Source of the DNA: Pedobacter yonginensis
Lineage (GTDB): Bacteria > Bacteroidota > Bacteroidia > Sphingobacteriales > Sphingobacteriaceae
DNA: 64,000 bases
Assembly (NCBI RefSeq): GCF_003173595.1
Contig: NZ_QGNZ01000005.1
Location: forward strand, 101,372 to 165,371
Reading direction: 5' to 3'
Under the pieces are notes generated by a model. That model saw only the letters and a list, made by a program, of their open reading frames with translations. It was not told the DNA's origin and made no database searches. The position numbers and the translations under genes are program-made. This document shows positions 14,791 to 23,880 of the stretch, piece after piece; the first letter of the stretch is position 1, and every line of letters starts with the position of its first letter.

Positions 14791-16998
14791 ATGAAAACAG
14801 AGTTAGTGATTGATTTAGAGGCGGAAAAACAAGAAATTCTAAAAAGATACAGGGCATTGTTACGGGCCAGCAAGTCCACATTACAAAAAGGAGATAAGAA
14901 GGAAATCCGCAAAGCATTTGATATGGCATTAGAAAGCCATAAAGACATGCGACGTAAATCTGGCGAACCCTATATTTATCATCCAATAGCGGTAGCACAG
15001 ATTGCAGCAGAAGAAATTGGTTTGGGTACAACATCAATTGTTTGTGCCCTATTGCATGATGTAGTGGAAGATACGGACATTACACTTGAGGATATAGAAC
15101 GCGAATTTGGCAAGAAAACCGCCAAGATTATCGATGGTTTAACCAAAATATCTGGCGTTTTCGATACAAATAGTTCCTTGCAAGCCGAGAATTTCAGAAA
15201 AATGTTGCTTACCCTGGCAGATGATGTTCGTGTAATACTGATTAAACTAGCTGATAGATTGCACAACATGCGCACGATGGAGTTTATGCCTCGTCATAAG
15301 CAACTCAAAATCGCTTCAGAAACCATTTATCTTTATGCACCCCTGGCCCATCGCTTGGGGCTTTATGCCATCAAATCCGAACTCGAAGATCTTTCCATGA
15401 AATATCTTGAGCCCGATACCTATAAATTTGTTGCCAAAAAGTTAAACGAGAAAAAAGCCGAACGGGCAATGTTTATCAAAAAGTTTGTAGAACCAATTGA
15501 TGAAATCGTACACGAACAGGGTTTAGTTGCTGATGTTTATGGCCGCCCAAAATCAATTCATTCCATCTGGAATAAAATGAAGAAAAAGAACATCCCTTTT
15601 GAGGAGGTTTATGATCTTTTTGCGATCCGCATTATTTTGGATAGCCCGCCAGAAAACGAAAAGGCCGATTGTTGGAAAGCCTATTCTATTGTAACGGATT
15701 TATACCGCCCCAATCCTGATCGCTTGCGCGATTGGGTATCCTCACCAAAAGGAAATGGTTACGAGAGCTTGCATACTACCGTAATGGGCCCTCGCGGCCA
15801 ATGGGTTGAGGTACAAATTCGTACACAGCGAATGAATGAAATTGCGGAGAAAGGTTTCGCCGCACATTGGAAGTACAAAGAATCGAGCAACGATAATGGT
15901 TTGGATCAATGGATTCAAAAAGTGAGGGAGATGCTCAGCAATCCTGAAGCCAATGCGCTCGATTTCTTGGATGATTTTAAGATGAATCTATTCTCCGACG
16001 AAATTTTCATCTTTACTCCCAAAGGATCGCTTATTCAATTGCCATTAGGTGCAACGGCGCTAGATTTCGCCTTTGAAATTCACACGGGAGTGGGCGCAAC
16101 CTGTATTGGTGCGAAGGTAAATCATAAACTGGTACCCATATCTTACAAACTCCAAAATGGCGATCAAGTAGAAATTATCACCTCTAGCAAGCAAACGCCA
16201 AAAGAAGATTGGCTGAATATTGTGGTTACGGCGAAAGCTAAATCCAAAATTAAATCCTCTTTAAAAGAAGAAAAACGCAAAATTGCCGATAACGGAAAAG
16301 AAATTTTAGAGCGTAAGTTAAAATCGCTTAAAATCACATACAACACCGATAACCTTCAAAAAATAAGTTACTTTTTTAAGCTGCCCTCCACACAAGAACT
16401 CTTTGTACATGTAGCACAAGGGAAGATAGAACTTAAGGATATTAAGGAATATTTAAGCACAGAAAAAGAAGTAGAAAGCCGTGCGCCAGAACGCCCAGAA
16501 AATCTATCGGTTGATGGCATTAAAAATAAAATTAAAGGTGGAGAATCTGATATTCTTTTAATTGGCGAAGACATGCAACGCATTGATTATACGCTTGCTG
16601 CATGTTGCAACCCAATTCCGGGGGATGATGTTTTTGGATTCATTACCGTAAGTGAAGGCATTAAAATACACAGAACCAATTGCCCTAATGCCACACAACT
16701 TATGGCCAACTATGGCTACCGCGTGGTTAAAGCAAAATGGAACAAACAACAAGAACTAACCTTTTTAACCGGATTAAAAATTGTTGGAATTGATGATGTG
16801 GGGCTTATCAACAACATTACCCGAGTAATTTCAACTGATTTTAAGGTAAATATGCGTTCGATTACAGTTGATACCAACGATGGTATTTTTGAAGGCTCAA
16901 TTATGATTTTTGTTAACGATACAGAGCACTTAGAAAATCTCATTAAAAACTTATTAAAAGTTAGGGGTGTTACCGGCGTAACTAGGTTTGATGCTTAA
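14791..16998 (+). CDS. Bifunctional (p)ppGpp synthetase/hydrolase (RelA/SpoT, Rsh)
   Basis: A 735-residue Rsh protein. Order: HD hydrolase (about 40-200; YIYHPIAVAQI, LLHDVVEDTD, KLADRLHNMRTM), synthetase (about 240-370; GRPKSIHSIWNKM, YDLFAIRII, GNGYESLHTTVMGP), TGS (about 405-465; IFTPKGSLIQLPLGATALDFAF), a conserved helical/zinc-finger region (DYTLAACCNPIPGDDVFGF) and a C-terminal ACT domain (about 655-735). The HD pair and synthetase acidic residues are both present, so both activities are expected. It controls the stringent response. It is divergent from the DUF4294 operon. Confidence 0.95.
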   Translation: MKTELVIDLEAEKQEILKRYRALLRASKSTLQKGDKKEIRKAFDMALESHKDMRRKSGEPYIYHPIAVAQIAAEEIGLGTTSIVCALLHDVVEDTDITLEDIEREFGKKTAKIIDGLTKISGVFDTNSSLQAENFRKMLLTLADDVRVILIKLADRLHNMRTMEFMPRHKQLKIASETIYLYAPLAHRLGLYAIKSELEDLSMKYLEPDTYKFVAKKLNEKKAERAMFIKKFVEPIDEIVHEQGLVADVYGRPKSIHSIWNKMKKKNIPFEEVYDLFAIRIILDSPPENEKADCWKAYSIVTDLYRPNPDRLRDWVSSPKGNGYESLHTTVMGPRGQWVEVQIRTQRMNEIAEKGFAAHWKYKESSNDNGLDQWIQKVREMLSNPEANALDFLDDFKMNLFSDEIFIFTPKGSLIQLPLGATALDFAFEIHTGVGATCIGAKVNHKLVPISYKLQNGDQVEIITSSKQTPKEDWLNIVVTAKAKSKIKSSLKEEKRKIADNGKEILERKLKSLKITYNTDNLQKISYFFKLPSTQELFVHVAQGKIELKDIKEYLSTEKEVESRAPERPENLSVDGIKNKIKGGESDILLIGEDMQRIDYTLAACCNPIPGDDVFGFITVSEGIKIHRTNCPNATQLMANYGYRVVKAKWNKQQELTFLTGLKIVGIDDVGLINNITRVISTDFKVNMRSITVDTNDGIFEGSIMIFVNDTEHLENLIKNLLKVRGVTGVTRFDA

Positions 16999-17016
16999 AT
17001 GATACTTTCGATTAAG

Positions 17017-17037
17017 ATGCTGAAATAAATTCAGCAT
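17017..17037. repeat. Small palindromic element after relA/spoT
   Basis: A perfect 8-bp stem, ATGCTGAA and TTCAGCAT, with loop ATAAA. There is no T run after it, so it is a poor terminator. A related but imperfect sequence (CTGAAATAAAT at about 41537, and its rough complement near 41600) suggests a dispersed element. The region to 17287 has no other gene. Confidence 0.45.
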
Positions 17038-17262
17038 GACGGATTGTTTATTTAGCATAAGGGATGGGTTTAAGGTATTATTCCCCGAATTCATTTCAGG
17101 GTCTTGGCTAGTTTTAAAGGGTATTTTTATTACCCAGAACTCGCCAAAACATAGCGTTGAAAGGTTAAAAACCCTTCAAATTCAATCCGTAAGAAAGCCA
17201 TTTAATCCTTCAACTTTACAACATTTAAACAATCAAAAGCTAGGAGAATCAAACAATTTACA

Positions 17263-17270
17263 TACCTTTG
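17263..17270 (+). promoter_or_regulatory. Candidate -7 box (TACCTTTG) of the fur-family gene
   Basis: An exact match to TAnnTTTG 17 bases before the start codon at 17288. No convincing -33 TTTG is seen at the proper distance. Confidence 0.45.
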
Positions 17271-17287
17271 AATGGAGTTAGAAAACT

Positions 17288-17785
17288 ATGTCTGAACAAA
17301 AAACAAATGAGCTCGTTCGTAAGATTTTTGAGGCTTATTTAGAGAACAAAAACCTGCGTAAAACACCAGAGCGTTTCGCCATATTGGAAGAAATATATTC
17401 TAGAAACGACCATTTTGATGTTGAAACCCTATACATTCACATGAAAAACCAAAAGTATCGTGTAAGCCGAGCAACGGTTTATAATACTTTAGAGTTATTG
17501 GTATCGTGTGATTTGGTAACTAAACATCAATTCGGGAAAAACATGGCCCAATTCGAAAAATCTTACGGCTACCGCCAACACGATCACGTAATTTGTATTG
17601 AATGTGGCAAAGTTGTGGAGTTTTGCGACCCACGTGTACACCAAATTCAAACCATGGTGGGCGATCTTCTAAAATTCGATATTAAACACCATTCCTTAAA
17701 TATGTATGGATTCTGCTCTGATTGCAGTGTATCCAGAAAAGTAAGTGAAAACGCCACAGCAGCAGCGAAAGTTGAAGCAAATTAA
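17288..17785 (+). CDS. fur: Fur-family metal/redox-responsive transcriptional regulator
   Basis: A 165-residue protein. The winged-helix DNA-binding half is residues 1-90 (RKTPERFAILEEIY, YRVSRATVYNTLELL). The dimerisation/metal half has HDHVICIECGKVVEF with a CxxxC-like start and a C-terminal CSDC pair, which can form a structural zinc site. It represses genes in response to iron (Fur), zinc (Zur) or peroxide (PerR); which one cannot be told from sequence alone. Only 39 bases separate it from purA, so they may share a message. Confidence 0.9.
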   Translation: MSEQKTNELVRKIFEAYLENKNLRKTPERFAILEEIYSRNDHFDVETLYIHMKNQKYRVSRATVYNTLELLVSCDLVTKHQFGKNMAQFEKSYGYRQHDHVICIECGKVVEFCDPRVHQIQTMVGDLLKFDIKHHSLNMYGFCSDCSVSRKVSENATAAAKVEAN

Positions 17786-17824
17786 ATCAATCCTAAATAA
17801 TAAAACCCGCTTAATTTTTTAATA

Positions 17825-19105
17825 ATGACGCAAGTAGATGTACTTCTCGGCCTACAATGGGGCGATGAAGGAAAGGGAAAAATCGTTGATGTTCTAAGTC
17901 CAAAATACGATCTTATTGCCCGCTTCCAAGGTGGTCCAAACGCTGGGCATACGCTGGAATTTGACGGTAAGAAATTCGTTTTGAATACCATACCATCAGG
18001 AATCTTTAACGAGAAAACCATGAACCTTATTGGTAATGGTGTAGTTATCGATCCAATCATATTAAAAAGAGAACTAGATAATCTAAAAAAAGCTGGTCAC
18101 GACCCAGTTGCTGAGGGCAAATTAGTGATTGCCAGAAAAGCCCACTTGATTTTGCCAACCCATCAATTATTAGATGCAGCAAACGAGGCCAGAATGGGTA
18201 AAAACAAAATTGGATCTACCTTAAAGGGTATTGGTCCAACTTACATGGATAAAACCGGACGTAATGGGTTACGCGTTGGCGATACCACCCTGCCCGATTT
18301 TAAAGAACGCTACAATAAATTAGTAGAAAAACACACAGAAATTCTCTCTCATTACGAAGGTTTCGAGTATGAATTGGCAGAGAAAGAAGCCTCCTTTTTT
18401 GAAGCCATAGAATTCTTAAAAAGCATTCCACATGTAGATAGCGAACATTTTGTAAATGGCTATCTAAAAGAAGGAAAGGCCGTATTGGCAGAAGGTGCAC
18501 AAGGTACTTTGTTGGATGTAGATTTTGGTTCATACCCATTTGTAACATCAAGCAACACCACAACTGCTGGTGCTTGTACAGGATTGGGTATTGCACCTAA
18601 CAAAGTTGGGGCCGTGTATGGTATTTTTAAAGCCTATTGTACACGTGTTGGTGGCGGTCCCTTCCCTACTGAACTAGACAATGAAGTAGGCGAGAACCTA
18701 CGTGCCCTTGGGCATGAATTTGGTGCAACTACAGGACGTGCTCGCCGTTGTGGATGGATAGATTTGCCAGCCTTAAAATATGCCATTATGTTAAATGGCG
18801 TTACCGATTTAATTATGATGAAGGCAGATGTTTTAGATACTTTCGACACCATTTATGCTTGTACACACTACGAATATAATGGCGAAACCATCGATTACAT
18901 GCCATACGACATCATTTCTATCCAACCAAAACCTGTTTTAAAAGCGATAGAAGGCTGGGCTACTGATGTAACCAAAATTACATCCGTTGATGAAATCCCT
19001 TCAAAATTACAAGCTTATATCGATTACTTAGAAAAAGAATTAGAAGTTCCCATCAAATTCCTTTCAGTAGGACCAGATCGGGCACAAACTTTAGAATTAC
19101 GTTAA
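17825..19105 (+). CDS. purA: Adenylosuccinate synthetase PurA
   Basis: A 426-residue enzyme. It joins IMP and aspartate using GTP in the first committed step to AMP. Motifs: QWGDEGKGKIVDVLS (GTP/catalytic Asp), GGPNAGHT (catalytic His), KIGSTLKGIGPTYMDKTGR, EGAQGTLLDVDFGSYPFVTSSNT, and TTGRARRCGWIDLP (IMP/aspartate loop). The length is normal. An intrinsic terminator follows at 19150. Confidence 0.97.
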   Translation: MTQVDVLLGLQWGDEGKGKIVDVLSPKYDLIARFQGGPNAGHTLEFDGKKFVLNTIPSGIFNEKTMNLIGNGVVIDPIILKRELDNLKKAGHDPVAEGKLVIARKAHLILPTHQLLDAANEARMGKNKIGSTLKGIGPTYMDKTGRNGLRVGDTTLPDFKERYNKLVEKHTEILSHYEGFEYELAEKEASFFEAIEFLKSIPHVDSEHFVNGYLKEGKAVLAEGAQGTLLDVDFGSYPFVTSSNTTTAGACTGLGIAPNKVGAVYGIFKAYCTRVGGGPFPTELDNEVGENLRALGHEFGATTGRARRCGWIDLPALKYAIMLNGVTDLIMMKADVLDTFDTIYACTHYEYNGETIDYMPYDIISIQPKPVLKAIEGWATDVTKITSVDEIPSKLQAYIDYLEKELEVPIKFLSVGPDRAQTLELR

Positions 19106-19149
19106 ACTATTTTCAGCATTGCTGATTTAGAGATTATTTGAATGAATAA

Positions 19150-19182
19150 GGCAACTTTCTCTGCTGAAAGTTGCCTTTTTTT
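19150..19182 (+). terminator. Intrinsic terminator after purA
   Basis: A perfect 10-bp stem, GGCAACTTTC (19150-19159) and GAAAGTTGCC (19166-19175), followed by seven T. Confidence 0.92.
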
Positions 19183-19315
19183 ATACTTATTTTCGTTAGT
19201 ACAAACACCGCTTACTAGGAACGGAAAATGTAATCATGCGATTTTAATTGCGCTTCGCTTTATATGTTATTGCGTTGCGTCGGTGCTTCATAATTTATTT
19301 TGCTTGCCAAAACTA

Positions 19316-19346
19316 TTTTTGATTAGGCTGGCTTTAATTACCTTTG
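19316..19346 (+). promoter_or_regulatory. Bacteroidota sigma-A-type promoter of pabB
   Basis: -33 TTTTTG (19316-19321), a 17-base spacer and -7 TACCTTTG (19339-19346). Both boxes and the spacing fit the consensus. The expected start of transcription, a few bases past 19346, falls at or next to the TTG start codon at 19353, so the mRNA is leaderless or nearly so. Confidence 0.65.
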
Positions 19347-19352
19347 TTCAGC

Positions 19353-20612
19353 TTGAAAACTCCAGAAACCATCATCGATTTTAAATACAAGGCCCTGAAT
19401 TGGGCAAACCAATTTGGCGTATGTTGTTTTCTAGATTCAAATGAATACCAGGACAAATACGCTGCCTTTGATTTTTTGCTGGCTGTGGATGTTCAAACCG
19501 AGTTGAAATCTTCAAGAGGCAATTCATTCGATCAATTAAAAACTTTTTGCGATAAACACAAACAGTGGATTTTTGGTTACTTGGGCTACGATTTAAAAAA
19601 TCAGATAGAAGACCTGTCATCTAAAAACAGAGACCAGTTAAAATTTGACGACCTCTATTTCTTTATTCCAAAATATCTAATCGCCTATAAAAATGGAATT
19701 GCAGAGGTTTTAATTGGAGATGCTTCTCTATTAAATGAAATTGATGATTTCATACCTGAGTCCAATTTACCAAGCAAAAAACCAACGATTAAATCTCGAC
19801 TTTCAGAAACGCAATACATAGAGAAAATCGAATTACTGAAAGAACACATCGCTAGAGGCGACATTTATGAAATCAATTTTTGTCAGGAGTTTTTTGCCGA
19901 ACATGCCGAGATTAATCCACTCGAAATATTCGAATCTTTGAATCGATTATCGCCCACTCCATTTGCAGGTTTCTTTAAAATCAATCAACGTTACATCCTA
20001 TCCGCAACACCCGAAAGATTTTTATGCAAACGCGGCGATAAGCTCATTTCACAACCCATCAAAGGTACGGCAAAGCGAAGTTTAGACGCTGAGGAAGACG
20101 AAGCCATAAAATCTGCGCTAAGGAACGACATTAAGGAACAGGCTGAAAATGTGATGATTGTGGATTTAGTACGGCACGATTTGACAAAATCAGCAATTAA
20201 AGGAAGCGTAAAAGTTGAGGAACTGTTCGGAATTTATACCTTTCCGCAAGTGCATCAAATGATTTCGACAATTGGTTGTCACCTTCATCCAGATGTTCAT
20301 TTTATAGAAGCGATTAAAAATGCCTTTCCTATGGGCTCGATGACTGGAGCGCCAAAAGTGAAGGCCATGCAACTTATAGAACAATATGAAGAAACCAAGA
20401 GAGGTGTTTTTTCAGGATCGTTTGGCTGCATCAATCCGAACGGTGATTTTGATTTTAATGTGGTCATCAGAACCATCCTATATGATGGTGAAGCAAAATA
20501 TCTTTCCTTTCAAGTGGGTAGCGCAATTACCTATCAAAGCAATGCAAATGCAGAATACGAGGAATGCATGCTCAAAGCCACTGCAATTTTGAAAGTTTTA
20601 GGTGCACAGTAA
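19353..20612 (+). CDS. pabB: Aminodeoxychorismate synthase component I (PabB-type chorismate-utilising enzyme)
   Basis: A 419-residue chorismate-binding enzyme. It aminates chorismate to 4-amino-4-deoxychorismate on the folate route. Motifs: IARGDIYEINFCQEF, LSATPERFL, QPIKGTAKR (the Lys distinguishes PabB from anthranilate synthase, which has Ala), DLVRHDLTK, HQMISTIG, AFPMGSMTGAPKVKAMQLIE and GVFSGSFGCINPNGDFDFNVVIRT. There is no fused glutaminase, which must be encoded elsewhere. A TTG start at 19353 is chosen because the promoter -7 box ends at 19346. The protein begins LKTPETIIDFKYKALNW. Confidence 0.9.
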   Translation: MKTPETIIDFKYKALNWANQFGVCCFLDSNEYQDKYAAFDFLLAVDVQTELKSSRGNSFDQLKTFCDKHKQWIFGYLGYDLKNQIEDLSSKNRDQLKFDDLYFFIPKYLIAYKNGIAEVLIGDASLLNEIDDFIPESNLPSKKPTIKSRLSETQYIEKIELLKEHIARGDIYEINFCQEFFAEHAEINPLEIFESLNRLSPTPFAGFFKINQRYILSATPERFLCKRGDKLISQPIKGTAKRSLDAEEDEAIKSALRNDIKEQAENVMIVDLVRHDLTKSAIKGSVKVEELFGIYTFPQVHQMISTIGCHLHPDVHFIEAIKNAFPMGSMTGAPKVKAMQLIEQYEETKRGVFSGSFGCINPNGDFDFNVVIRTILYDGEAKYLSFQVGSAITYQSNANAEYEECMLKATAILKVLGAQ

Positions 20613-20614
20613 AA

Positions 20615-20660
20615 CAAAAAAAGGTGGAAGTGTTTTGCCTAAGCAAGAAACTTCCACCCC
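20615..20660 (-). terminator. Terminator of the M48 protease gene
   Basis: Stem GGTGGAAGT (20623-20631) and ACTTCCACC (20650-20658). On the minus strand it runs into T-rich sequence (complement of the A run at 20611-20622). It lies between the convergent pabB and protease genes. Confidence 0.75.
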
Positions 20661-20682
20661 AATATACGGATATTTAAAATCC

Positions 20683-21489
20683 TTATTTCTTGTAATACTG
20701 CTGTGCTTCAGGTAAGTATTTTTGAATTTGTGCAATCCTGGTCGCATCACTTGGGTGAGTACTTAAAAATTCAGCAGGTTTTTGCGCATTTGCAGATGCT
20801 GAAGACATTCTATTCCAAAAACTTACTGATGATTGTGGGTTGTAACCAGCCATTGCCATAAATATTAAACCTAATCGATCGGCCTCTAATTCCTGATTAC
20901 GAGAATATTTTAACATTGCTATAGGGGCGCCAACGCCATAAAGTGTATTGAAAGTAGATTGTGCTCTTGGGTTTTTAGATAGAGCAACACCCCCTGCAGT
21001 TCCAATACCTTGCGCAACCATTTCTTGCGACATGCGTTCTGCCGAGTGACCAGCGATTGCATGGGCAATTTCGTGTCCCATAACTGTTGCTAAGCCCGCA
21101 TCGTCTTGTGTAACTGGCAAGATACCAGTGTAAACCACAATTTTTCCACCTGGCATACACCAGGCATTTTTTTCATTATTTTGAACAACATTTACCTCCC
21201 ATTTATAATCCTGTATCAAATTTCCATAGTTGTTGTTGTTCATATAGGTTTGAACGGCAGAAATTAATCGGCTACCAATGGTTTTAACTTTCAAAGCCTG
21301 TGCATTAGATGCTGGCAAAACCGTTGTTTTATTCTCCGTTAAGAACTCGCTGTACGCCTGAAAAGCCATAGGCAAAACTTGGTCGTTACTTACCAAATTT
21401 AATCTACTACGACCCGTTAATGGAACAGTAGAACAAGAATTGAACAATAGTAAACCGGCAACACTTGCGGTTAGTAATAACTTTTTCAT
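20683..21489 (-). CDS. M48-family metalloprotease lipoprotein (LoiP/BepA-like)
   Basis: A 268-residue protein. The signal peptide ends in a lipobox (LLFNSC, Cys about residue 19). A zinc protease domain follows with VMGHEIAHAIAGHSAERMSQ (HExxH) and a downstream 'RNQELEADRLGLIFMAMAGYNP', whose ExxxD supplies the third ligand. The C-terminal 'FLSTHPSDATRIAQIQKYLPEA' is typical. It is an outer-membrane or periplasmic housekeeping protease in envelope protein quality control, comparable with E. coli LoiP. Monocistronic, with its own terminator. Confidence 0.92.
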   Translation of the reverse strand: MKKLLLTASVAGLLLFNSCSTVPLTGRSRLNLVSNDQVLPMAFQAYSEFLTENKTTVLPASNAQALKVKTIGSRLISAVQTYMNNNNYGNLIQDYKWEVNVVQNNEKNAWCMPGGKIVVYTGILPVTQDDAGLATVMGHEIAHAIAGHSAERMSQEMVAQGIGTAGGVALSKNPRAQSTFNTLYGVGAPIAMLKYSRNQELEADRLGLIFMAMAGYNPQSSVSFWNRMSSASANAQKPAEFLSTHPSDATRIAQIQKYLPEAQQYYKK

Positions 21490-21586
21490 AAAAAATAATA
21501 TTTTTTTAAAGGTGTAAACTCAAATTGTAAGCAAACAATGTAGTAACATTTAGCTTACAAATAAGTTTCAAAAGCTGTGCGATTTG

Positions 21587-22234
21587 TTAATTAGTTTTGT
21601 TTCGAAACAAATACACCTTGGATTCTTTGCCCTTCAGCAAGCGCTCTAAATTTTTCTGGTGCGTAACCAATATTAGAATACAAACCACCATTCCATAAAG
21701 TACTTCTGATTTTATGGATACTTGAAACAAAAAGACAACGCTGAGCGGAAAGGTAAATCCCGCACAAATTGAACTCAATGAAACATATTTTGTTAGCAAA
21801 AGAACGACCACAAAAACCAGAACACAAAGCATAGATGCTTCGAAATTAACGGCTAAAATCATTCCAAAAAGCGTTGCAACACCCTTTCCGCCCCGAAAAC
21901 CAGCAAATACCGGGAATAAATGACCCATTACAGCCGTTACGCCAAGTGCCAACTGATAGTTAACGAAAACAACTGAATTTTGTGGGCCAGTTACACTCAT
22001 GCCAATTAGATAGGCAAGATTAGTGGCGGTATAGCCTTTGGCAATGTCGATAACCATTACCGCAATGCCTGCTTTTTTACCCAAAACCCTAAAAGTATTT
22101 GTAGCCCCTGCGTTGCCACTGCCGTATTCTCTAACGTCCACGCCATAAAAGGCTTGTCCTAGCCAAACCGCCGTTGGGATGGAGCCGAAAAGGTAAGCAA
22201 GAAGTAAAGCGCTGAGAGAATAAACCGTAACCAT
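21587..22234 (-). CDS. plsY: Glycerol-3-phosphate acyltransferase PlsY
   Basis: A 215-residue polytopic membrane enzyme. It acylates glycerol-3-phosphate from acyl-phosphate, the first step of phospholipid synthesis. Motifs: LLAYLFGSIPTAVWLGQAFYGVDVREYGSGNAGATNTFRVLG (motif 1 with the Ser and the GSGNxGATN loop), GHLFPVFAGFRGGKGVAT (motif 2) and the 'THQKNLERLLKGKESK' C-terminus (motif 3). Five or so helices are seen. It lies 49 bases downstream of nadC on the same strand. Confidence 0.95.
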   Translation of the reverse strand: MVTVYSLSALLLAYLFGSIPTAVWLGQAFYGVDVREYGSGNAGATNTFRVLGKKAGIAVMVIDIAKGYTATNLAYLIGMSVTGPQNSVVFVNYQLALGVTAVMGHLFPVFAGFRGGKGVATLFGMILAVNFEASMLCVLVFVVVLLLTKYVSLSSICAGFTFPLSVVFLFQVSIKSEVLYGMVVCILILVTHQKNLERLLKGKESKVYLFRNKTN

Positions 22235-22283
22235 AGCCTACAATGATACAAAAAATAAGCGTTTTATTAAGCAGCTCATTACG

Positions 22284-23126
22284 TTAATATGCTTTTAGGC
22301 TGATATCTAAACTCTTAACAGAATGTGTTAGTGCACCCATCGAGATAAAATCTACACCACAGTCGGCATATGCGCTAACATTTTCTTCCGTAATGCCTCC
22401 AGATGCTTCGGTTATGAACCGCCCATCAATCAATTTTACGGCCTCTTTAAGTTTATCAAAACCAAAGTTATCAAGCATAATTCGATCTACTCCACCAATT
22501 TCTAACACTTCTTTAAGTTCCTCAATATTCCTCACTTCAATCTCAATCTGTAGAGATTTTTCCTTAGTTGACAAATATCTCTGAGCAGATTTTATCGCAT
22601 TCGAAATGCCACCAGCATAGTCAACATGATTATCCTTGATTAAAATCATGTCGTACAAACCTATCCTATGGTTCACCCCTCCACCTATTCTCACAGCCCA
22701 TTTTTCCAAATAGCGCAGTCCAGGTGTAGTTTTTCTTGTGTCTAAAATTTTAGTTTTGGTATTCTTTAACAAGCCTACGATATGATGGGTTTTGGTTGCA
22801 ATGCCACTCATTCTTTGCATGCAATTCAAAACCAAACGTTCAGCAATGAGGATCGAATGTGTGCGACCACTAACCGTTAGGCCAATATCACCTACTTTTA
22901 CCTGATCGCCATCTTTTAACAGCACATTAACTTTCAAATCACCATCTACAACTTTGAAAATTTCTACAGCAAGCTCAATACCTGCTAAAATTCCATTTTC
23001 TTTGATAATTAGTTTTGCATTGCCTTCTGTATGAGCCGGGATGGTTGATAATGAAGTATGATCGCCATCGCCAACATCTTCAGCAAGAGCATTTTTTATG
23101 AATTGATCTATAAGTTCTTTGTCCAA
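22284..23126 (-). CDS. nadC: Nicotinate-nucleotide pyrophosphorylase (carboxylating) NadC
   Basis: A 280-residue quinolinate phosphoribosyltransferase. It makes nicotinate mononucleotide from quinolinate and PRPP. Motifs: LAEDVGDGDHTSLST, ERLVLNCMQRMSGIAT, KILDTRKTTPGLRYLEKWAVRIGGGVNHRIGLYDMILIKDNH (substrate-binding Arg/His/Lys), 'IEIEVRNIEELKEVLE', 'DRIMLDNFGFDKLKEAV' and EASGGITEENV. It is followed by plsY and preceded by the DUF4783 gene on the same strand. Confidence 0.96.
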   Translation of the reverse strand: MDKELIDQFIKNALAEDVGDGDHTSLSTIPAHTEGNAKLIIKENGILAGIELAVEIFKVVDGDLKVNVLLKDGDQVKVGDIGLTVSGRTHSILIAERLVLNCMQRMSGIATKTHHIVGLLKNTKTKILDTRKTTPGLRYLEKWAVRIGGGVNHRIGLYDMILIKDNHVDYAGGISNAIKSAQRYLSTKEKSLQIEIEVRNIEELKEVLEIGGVDRIMLDNFGFDKLKEAVKLIDGRFITEASGGITEENVSAYADCGVDFISMGALTHSVKSLDISLKAY

Positions 23127-23231
23127 AACAAGTGATTTGATCGCAAAAATAGGAATTATTTATCAGCCAGCAATTGACAGAAAGCCTTAAATTAAAATTT
23201 AGGCGGCGTGATGGATAATTAGCAGATTGGA

Positions 23232-23630
23232 TTAATCTTTAGCAGGTTCTATGCGCAATTCGGTAATCAGAAAATTGCTATTAAATTTTTTCATCGTGAT
23301 TGAAACACGAAAAGTTTCTTTTGCTGTACTTAAAAGAATTACGCCAAACCGGTAGTTGGGATTGGTATTAATTTTATGAAAAATACTTGTTTTTATCGGT
23401 GGGTGTTTGATGAAAAAATCTTTTAAAATCTGTTCACCCTGTGCTTTAGAATATACATCTTCTTCATCAATAAAGATCAATTCGATAGTTGTGGCGAAAT
23501 TTTTGGCAATCTCTTTGGCGTTACTCGCCTTAAAATACGAAGATAAGTCATCGATAATATCAGCCTGGTAGGCTGTAAAACGATATAATGATGATAAACT
23601 GATAACCAATAAAAATAAGCTCCGGATCAT
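23232..23630 (-). CDS. DUF4783 domain exported protein
   Basis: A 132-residue protein with a short signal peptide (IRSLFLLVISLSSLYRF). An NTF2-like DUF4783 domain follows: 'DIIDDLSSYFKASNAKEIAKNFATTIEL', 'EQILKDFFIKHPP' and 'SNFLITELRIEP'. The function of the family is unknown. In Bacteroidota it commonly sits upstream of nadC, as it does here (105 bases apart), so it may head the nadC-plsY operon. Confidence 0.85.
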   Translation of the reverse strand: MIRSLFLLVISLSSLYRFTAYQADIIDDLSSYFKASNAKEIAKNFATTIELIFIDEEDVYSKAQGEQILKDFFIKHPPIKTSIFHKINTNPNYRFGVILLSTAKETFRVSITMKKFNSNFLITELRIEPAKD

Positions 23631-23880
23631 TTCTGCATTTTATACAGAACCCTATAGCTAAAATTATGCCATTAGCTCAGCAAAAAAAGGATTTCTTAAT
23701 TTGTATAAGCTTCAATAAAGTTATATTTGCTTCGTAATAAAATATTAAAACAGGTTCTCGACAATAATGTTTTAAAAAAAATCAAGAATGCATAATTACT
23801 TTTATTAAATTTTGTTCGGGCGGAACGCGAAAAAACGAATGTTCTAAGCCTTACAAATATGATTATAAAACCAAAAACGA

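Noticed and set aside
17036..17281. An 81-codon frame between relA/spoT and the fur-family gene
   Set aside because: Its translation looks like translated intergenic DNA. It spans the fur promoter box and a palindromic element.
19142..19384. An 80-codon frame after purA
   Set aside because: It starts in the purA terminator and overlaps the pabB promoter and start.
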